19,011 nt of DNA from Ilumatobacteraceae bacterium. Its GTDB lineage: Bacteria > Actinomycetota > Acidimicrobiia > Acidimicrobiales > Ilumatobacteraceae. Shown in pieces: positions 14,811 through 19,011 of this stretch. The position numbers and the translations under genes were made by a program. Location of the stretch: assembly GCA_030727685.1 (NCBI GenBank), contig JANRBC010000064.1, positions 7,537-26,547 on the forward strand, in the 5' to 3' direction. A model generated the notes under the pieces. The model was not told where the DNA came from, did not search any database, and worked only from the letters and a program-made list of their open reading frames with translations. Position 1 is the first letter of the stretch, and each line of letters opens with the position of its first letter.

Positions 14811-16226
14811 GTGGTTCAAATCTCAAATCAGTGTGGAGTCTTTTTAGGCACTCAACACAACGACCAAGTAGATGAATTCCTGGGCATTCAATACGCCCGA
14901 GCCGAGCGCTTCCAAGCACCAGTTGACGTTGAAAAATATGCCGAAGTTGTCGAAGCAAAATCGTTTGGGGCGCAATGCCCGCAAGTTCCGGGGTTCATGG
15001 AAGAAATTCTTAATACCAAAGACTTGCAGACATCCGAAGAATGTCTCTATTTAAACATCTGGAAGCCGACTGTTGTCGAGTCGCCCTTGCCAGTTTTATT
15101 CTGGATTCATGGTGGCGCATACACGAATGGCACTGCCGCAACGAGTTGGTATCACGGCGCGAACCTCGTCCAACTGGGCGAAGTTATTGTCGTGTCAATT
15201 AACTATCGCCTCGGGCCGTTTGGTTTTATCGGCGAAAATAATCTTGGCCTTCTTGACCAGATAAGTGCGCTGCGTTGGGTTAATCGCAACATCGAAAGTT
15301 TTGGCGGTGACCCTGCAAACGTCACTATTTTTGGCGAATCTGCTGGCGGCAGCAGTGTTGTCGCACTTACTGCGTCACCATTGACAAAGGGTCTAGTCAA
15401 CAAAGCCTGGGCGATGAGCCCTTCGCTGCTTCAATTGCGTTCGCGTGCTGAGGCGCAAGTTGCGATGAGTGATTTTTTTGAAGCGGCTCATGTCGAATCG
15501 CTGAATGGCCTTAAGACTTTGTCCACACAACAAATCATCGATGCAACTGCTCAGATGTTTCTTAATGTTGAAAATTACATCTCGACGTTTAGCCCAACGC
15601 GGGGCGGGTCTGGGCTTCCCGAAAATGTCGATGAGGCCTCAGCAAAATCAAAACTGCCACTCATAGTCGGTACGACCCGTGACGAAATTCGGCTTTGGGC
15701 AGTCTTGAATCCTCAGCCATTAGATGAAGCTGGCGCCACAAAAATTTTTGAAGATGCATTTGCAGAATCTGCCGAGAATGCTCGAAGTATCTACGGTCAA
15801 TTGACGCAGAATTCATCCCCTGTACAAATGGTGTCGGCGATGCAAACCGACCAACATTTCCGTGTGCCGGCATGGCAACTGTGCGATACCCGAAGCAAGA
15901 TCGGTGCCGAAACTTGGATGTATTGGTTTACATGGCCGACGCCAGTCTTTGACGGTGCTCTGGGTTGCTGCCATGCGCTTGACCTGCCCTTCATGTTCTG
16001 CAATCTTGATAAACCCAACGTCGAGTTGTTTACTGGCACTAGCCCGGTGCGTTCAAAAATTTCTGGTCATTTCACAGGTGAACTTCTTTCTTTTGCGAAA
16101 ACCGGAAAAGTCTCTTGGCCAACATATGACGCATCAGAGCGCAAGACTCTTCGCATAGACGAAGACGTTGAAGTTTTAACAGATCCAGATCCAGTTATAC
16201 GAAAACTTTGGAACCTCACTTCGTAA
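14811..16226 (+). CDS. Type-B carboxylesterase (COesterase family)
   Basis: Alpha/beta-hydrolase that cleaves carboxylic esters, 471 residues (typical bacterial members are about 490-520). Family landmarks in order: FLGIQYARAERFQAP (23-37), EECLYLNIWKP (76-86), the oxyanion loop FWIHGGAYTNG (97-107), NYRLGPFGF (131-139), and the nucleophile elbow VTIFGESAGGSS (171-182) with Ser177. The acid is probably Glu292 in VGTTRDEIRLW and the base His388 in LGCCHALDLPF. So the triad is complete. No signal peptide is present, so the enzyme should be cytoplasmic. The GTG start leaves a normal family N-terminus; no ATG is nearby. The next gene overlaps its end by 19 bases, so the two are probably co-expressed. 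Natural substrate is unknown. Confidence 0.92.
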   Translation: MVQISNQCGVFLGTQHNDQVDEFLGIQYARAERFQAPVDVEKYAEVVEAKSFGAQCPQVPGFMEEILNTKDLQTSEECLYLNIWKPTVVESPLPVLFWIHGGAYTNGTAATSWYHGANLVQLGEVIVVSINYRLGPFGFIGENNLGLLDQISALRWVNRNIESFGGDPANVTIFGESAGGSSVVALTASPLTKGLVNKAWAMSPSLLQLRSRAEAQVAMSDFFEAAHVESLNGLKTLSTQQIIDATAQMFLNVENYISTFSPTRGGSGLPENVDEASAKSKLPLIVGTTRDEIRLWAVLNPQPLDEAGATKIFEDAFAESAENARSIYGQLTQNSSPVQMVSAMQTDQHFRVPAWQLCDTRSKIGAETWMYWFTWPTPVFDGALGCCHALDLPFMFCNLDKPNVELFTGTSPVRSKISGHFTGELLSFAKTGKVSWPTYDASERKTLRIDEDVEVLTDPDPVIRKLWNLTS

Positions 16227-17587
16227 ATTCACTTTGGCGCCAATCAGCTGAGCGCCTGGTCAGAAAAAGGCAATCGTTAAGTGCTGATCTGCAATGTGAC
16301 GTTGCCATAATTGGCGCCGGCTATAGCGGATTGTGGACTGCTTTCTATCTCAAGAAACTTGCCCCCGATTGTCGAATCGTGATTTTTGAATCAAATCAGA
16401 TCGGCTTCGGTGCAAGTGGACGGAACGGTGGGTGGTGTAGCGGTTTTTTACCAGTCACACTTAGCGAACTCGAAAAGACGCACGGTCGTATCGCTGCAAT
16501 TGAGATGTACAAAGAGAGTTTTCGAACTCTTGACGAAATTGAAAATGTGATCACCGATCTACAAATTGATTGCGACTACCACCGTGGAGGCACGATTAAC
16601 GGTGCAACTAATTTGGTTCAAAAATCTCGAGTTGATGCCGAAATATCTGAAATGCGTCGATTTGGTTTTGGCGAAGATGACTACAGAACCCTGACCCGCG
16701 ACGAATTGAGTAATCGATTAAACATTAGCGACGTCATCACAGCGTCTTACACCCCTCATTGTGCCGCGTTGAACCCAGCCAAACTTGTTCAAGGACTAGC
16801 TAATGCAGTTGAGAATCTAGGCGTAGAGATCTACGAGAACACGAATGTTGTTGAATACGCCGATCGTCATGTAAAGACCCAAAATCATGGGTGCAAAGCA
16901 AACATTGTCATTCGAGCAACTGAAGGTTTCACTTCTCAAATTAAAAGACATCGTCGCACTCTCGCCCCTCTTTATTCATACATGGTCGCAACAGAGCCGC
17001 TGACGCCACGTCAACTCTCGACTCTCGGCTGGCAAAATCGCGAGACCTACCACGATGCAAGAAACATGATTATCTATGCCCAACTCACTCAAGACAACCG
17101 CATCGCTTTTGGTGGTCGGGGTGCTCCCTATCACTTTGCCTCTCGCGTGAAACCGCAATACGACGTTCACACCGAGATTCACGAGAAGATCATTCGGTCA
17201 ATGCGTGACGTATTCAGAGTTTCACGAGAACTCGAAGTTACGCATCGCTGGGGCGGACCACTTGGCGTACCACGAAATTGGAAACCATCTGTCAATTTTG
17301 ATCCGAAAACTGGTCTTGGTTCTCTCGGTGGCTATGTGGGCGATGGTGTTGCCGCTGCAAATCTTGCCGCGCGAACACTCGCTCATCTGATTATCAACGA
17401 CAAGCACCCGCTCACAGACTTGCCATGGGTAAATCATCCATCACGCAAATGGGAGATAGAACCGCTGCGTTATATCGGCATCAATGGCTTGTTGAAGATC
17501 TCTGAGTCAATGGATGATCACGAGTCGAAGCACAACAAGCCTGACAAGATTCGGTCATTTATTCTCGAAAAATTCTTAGGCGACTGA
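16208..17587 (+). CDS. FAD-dependent oxidoreductase of the DAO family (amine/amino-acid oxidase-like)
   Basis: Flavoenzyme of 459 residues related to glycine oxidase, sarcosine oxidase and gamma-glutamylputrescine oxidase. The dinucleotide motif VAIIGAGYSGLWTAFYL (32-48) carries G36-x-G38-x-x-G41; E61 in VIFESNQIGFGASGRNGGW should bind the FAD ribose. The ASGRNGGW stretch (69-76) is typical of the PuuB/YurR-like subgroup. The C-terminal GSLGGYVGDGVAAANLAARTLAHL (about 371-394) closes the FAD site. The TTG start overlaps the esterase gene by 19 bases. No other start lies before the FAD motif, and NSLWRQSAE near the N-terminus is usual for relatives. The protein should oxidise a C-N bond, releasing hydrogen peroxide or passing electrons on; the substrate cannot be told. 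It ends directly against the convergent dehydrogenase gene. Confidence 0.88.
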   Translation: MEPHFVNSLWRQSAERLVRKRQSLSADLQCDVAIIGAGYSGLWTAFYLKKLAPDCRIVIFESNQIGFGASGRNGGWCSGFLPVTLSELEKTHGRIAAIEMYKESFRTLDEIENVITDLQIDCDYHRGGTINGATNLVQKSRVDAEISEMRRFGFGEDDYRTLTRDELSNRLNISDVITASYTPHCAALNPAKLVQGLANAVENLGVEIYENTNVVEYADRHVKTQNHGCKANIVIRATEGFTSQIKRHRRTLAPLYSYMVATEPLTPRQLSTLGWQNRETYHDARNMIIYAQLTQDNRIAFGGRGAPYHFASRVKPQYDVHTEIHEKIIRSMRDVFRVSRELEVTHRWGGPLGVPRNWKPSVNFDPKTGLGSLGGYVGDGVAAANLAARTLAHLIINDKHPLTDLPWVNHPSRKWEIEPLRYIGINGLLKISESMDDHESKHNKPDKIRSFILEKFLGD

Positions 17588-18673
17588 CTAGCGACTAATT
17601 TCATCAATCGAAACAATGCGTTTTTCGGCAATACTCAAATGAGCGGCCTGCCCAACGGCCACACTCAACAATCCATCTTCAAGGGTCACGACCGGCTCTA
17701 GACCTTTTCTGATTGCATTTTGCATTGCGCGGTGCTCTAAATATGATGCGCCACCATGAAATCCAGCGACTACTTCAGAGGCCTGACTGACCGAGATCTC
17801 AACAACTCCATCTCTTCTGGATTCTCGCTTACCAATCCGAACTACCGACTCAGGCATCATCGCTTCGATCTTCGCCGTGCTACCCACAACGCAAATTTCT
17901 TGCTCATTCTTTGAGCCTTCAGCAAACATTGCCAAATCGAGCATGCCGCGCACACCGTTTGCAAAGTCGACAACAACATATGCGTTGTCCAAAATGTCAG
18001 AACGCAGACCACCGTAGATTTCATCTAGGTGATTTACATCTTGTGCGCCCGATGCGTAGACACTGACTGGTCGAGACTTTGCAATAAGTGTCATGACGTC
18101 AAAGAAGTGACAGCATTTTTCTACAAGTGTTCCGCCAGTATTTTTCGAGAGTCTGTTCCAGTTGTCTACTTTTTGGAGAAACGGAAACCGATGTTCGCGA
18201 ATGGCAATCATTTTCACTTCGCCGCAAGTACCAGAATTAACTTCATCAATTAGACGACTTGTTGGCGCCATATATCGGTATTCAAGACCGACCCAAACGA
18301 CTCTGCCAGGCTTGTGATGTTGATCTTTTGCGGCAATCATTATCTGACACTCTGCAACATTGATACCCAATGGTTTCTCGACCAAAACATGCATATCAAG
18401 CTTGATTACATCCTCGAAAACCGATCGATGCATGTGATTAGGTGTGGCAATTACAACTACATCTAGCTGCTCAGTTGCGAGCATTTCTCGGTAATCGACA
18501 TAACTTGTGGCTTTACCCACAAGGCGTTTTGCGTTGCTTCTACTGGTCTCATGAGTATCTGCGAAAGCAACTACCGCGCACCCGTCGATCGCTTTCAGAT
18601 TTCTGATGTGTTCGCAACCCATCATGCCCACGCCAATAATCCCGTACCGCAAGAATTGGCTTGAAGAAGTCAT
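17588..18673 (-). CDS. Gfo/Idh/MocA-family NAD(P)-dependent oxidoreductase
   Basis: Cytoplasmic dehydrogenase acting on a sugar, inositol or related polyol; 361 residues. The N-terminal Rossmann domain has YGIIGVGMMGCEHIRNL (10-26, GxGxxG), VIATPNHMH (74-82) and the family-defining VLVEKPLG with E99-K100-P101. The C-terminal domain contains GGTLVEKCCHFFDVM; its His-x-x-Asp is the usual catalytic/structural pair, and the preceding Lys is common in one large subgroup. Subgroup function (myo-inositol dehydrogenase-like, or glucose-fructose-like) is not readable. The stop lies directly against the stop of the convergent FAD enzyme gene with no gap. The ATG lacks an SD; TAGTCT lies six bases upstream. 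It is divergent from the hydrolase gene, with only 30 bases between the two starts. Confidence 0.92.
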   Translation of the reverse strand: MTSSSQFLRYGIIGVGMMGCEHIRNLKAIDGCAVVAFADTHETSRSNAKRLVGKATSYVDYREMLATEQLDVVVIATPNHMHRSVFEDVIKLDMHVLVEKPLGINVAECQIMIAAKDQHHKPGRVVWVGLEYRYMAPTSRLIDEVNSGTCGEVKMIAIREHRFPFLQKVDNWNRLSKNTGGTLVEKCCHFFDVMTLIAKSRPVSVYASGAQDVNHLDEIYGGLRSDILDNAYVVVDFANGVRGMLDLAMFAEGSKNEQEICVVGSTAKIEAMMPESVVRIGKRESRRDGVVEISVSQASEVVAGFHGGASYLEHRAMQNAIRKGLEPVVTLEDGLLSVAVGQAAHLSIAEKRIVSIDEISR

Positions 18674-18679
18674 CGCCCA

Positions 18680-18685
18680 AGACTA
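18680..18685 (-). promoter_or_regulatory. -10-like hexamer TAGTCT before the Gfo/Idh/MocA gene
   Basis: On the minus strand TAGTCT fits TANNNT and ends six bases before the ATG at 18673. No SD is present, so a leaderless transcript is likely. It lies back-to-back with the hexamer of the divergent gene at 18692-18697. Confidence 0.4.
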
Positions 18686-18691
18686 TGTCGC

Positions 18692-18697
18692 TAATAT
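18692..18697 (+). promoter_or_regulatory. -10-like hexamer TAATAT before the MBL-fold hydrolase gene
   Basis: TAATAT is AT-rich, fits TANNNT and ends six bases before the ATG at 18704. No SD lies between. A -35 box, if used, would fall at the start of the divergent gene, so the two promoters must overlap. Confidence 0.45.
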
Positions 18698-18703
18698 CGC
18701 AGC

Positions 18704-19011
18704 ATGAGCGAAACGTTGAATGATCGACTTTATTTTCGGCAACTGCTGTCAGGGCGTGACTTCGCCCAAAGTGATCAAGTTGCCGCACAAATGGTCAATT
18801 TTGTGTACCTGATTGGCGATCGTCAAACACGCGAGTGCATTGTCGTAGACCCGGCGTACGCAGTCGCCGACATCTTAAACATCGTCGAACAAGATTCAAT
18901 GCAACTAACGGGGGTCTTGGCTACTCATTACCACCCCGATCATGTAGGCGGCTCAATGATGGGCATGAAGATACAAGGTGTCGCTGACCTACTTGAAAAG
19001 ACGCAAGTACC
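18704..19011 (+). CDS. Metallo-beta-lactamase-fold hydrolase (3' part beyond the window)
   Basis: Translated by eye from the ATG at 18704, the frame is open for 102 codons to the window end. It begins MSETLNDRLYFRQLLSGRDF, then MVNFVYLIGDRQTRECIVVD with the conserved VVDPA turn (Asp before Pro, as in glyoxalase II-like enzymes), and LATHYHPDHVGG, which carries the HxHxDH zinc motif. The next feature expected, a third His near residue 150, lies outside the window. Members of this fold hydrolyse thioesters, lactones, phosphodiesters or beta-lactams; VVDPAY and the THYHPDHVGG layout most resemble glyoxalase II-like or persulfide-dioxygenase-like proteins, but the fragment is too short to decide. 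Divergent from the dehydrogenase gene with a 30-base gap. Confidence 0.88.
   Translation, partial: MSETLNDRLYFRQLLSGRDFAQSDQVAAQMVNFVYLIGDRQTRECIVVDPAYAVADILNIVEQDSMQLTGVLATHYHPDHVGGSMMGMKIQGVADLLEKTQV

Noticed and set aside
14799..14819. TTG at 14819 as the acyltransferase start
   Set aside because: It overlaps the divergent esterase start by nine bases and has no ribosome site; the ATG at 14798 loses only seven residues. It remains possible.
1..19011. CRISPR array, IS element, prophage, toxin-antitoxin or integron structure
   Set aside because: No direct-repeat array, transposase, integrase, terminal inverted repeats or small toxin-like gene pair was seen; base composition looks even across the window.

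Overview
The window looks like chromosome from a free-living actinomycete-type bacterium. My best guess is the class Acidimicrobiia (Ilumatobacter-like), on weak grounds: moderate base composition (by eye slightly under 50% GC), an actinobacterial-style heme A synthase, a paired ABC exporter of actinobacterial type, frequent GTG/TTG starts, and head-of-transcript genes that lack Shine-Dalgarno (SD) sequences. No rRNA, tRNA, CRISPR array, IS element or prophage gene was seen. The genes are tightly packed and ordinary in character, and the longest gene-free stretch is about 210 bases (7119-7328).

Layout. (1) 1-4804, minus strand: heme A synthase (ctaA), then a branched-chain amino acid (or related amide) ABC importer in the order livH-livM-livG-livF. 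livF runs off the left edge. Gaps of 8 and 1 bases and overlaps of 11 and 4 bases suggest one transcript. The LivH here carries a secreted beta-sandwich-like domain in front of its permease. The substrate-binding protein is not in the window. (2) 4829-7118, plus strand: an unusual TetR regulator fused to an NTF2/SnoaL-like domain, followed one base later by a Methyltransf_32-type methyltransferase. (3) 7119-8477: a regulatory region rich in inverted repeats, then a secreted M23 peptidoglycan hydrolase with two peptidoglycan-binding domains. (4) 8545-13595, minus strand: two ABC exporter half-transporters that together make a heterodimer with one degenerate ATP site, then a translationally coupled lipoprotein, then a histidine phosphatase that probably has its own promoter. 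A long hairpin at 8491-8530 separates this block from the convergent M23 gene. (5) 13639-14151: a small single-span membrane protein of unknown function. (6) 14148-14798, minus strand: a left-handed beta-helix acyltransferase. (7) 14811-17587, plus strand: a type-B carboxylesterase overlapping an FAD-dependent amine/amino-acid oxidase-like protein. (8) 17588-18673, minus strand: a Gfo/Idh/MocA dehydrogenase. (9) 18704-end, plus strand: the start of a metallo-beta-lactamase-fold hydrolase.

How the genes work together. Importer block 1 brings amino acids or amides into the cell. ctaA makes the cofactor for aa3-type cytochrome oxidase and seems to share the importer's transcript by position only. 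The M23 enzyme, the exporter with its lipoprotein, and the small membrane protein concern the cell envelope. The last 4 kb is small-molecule metabolism with no obvious single pathway. The most interesting features are the two domain fusions (LivH and TetR), the asymmetric ABC pair, the multi-state leader before the M23 gene, and a recurring promoter layout. In that layout a TANNNT hexamer sits 6-8 bases before SD-less start codons, which implies leaderless mRNAs, while genes inside operons more often keep SD sequences.
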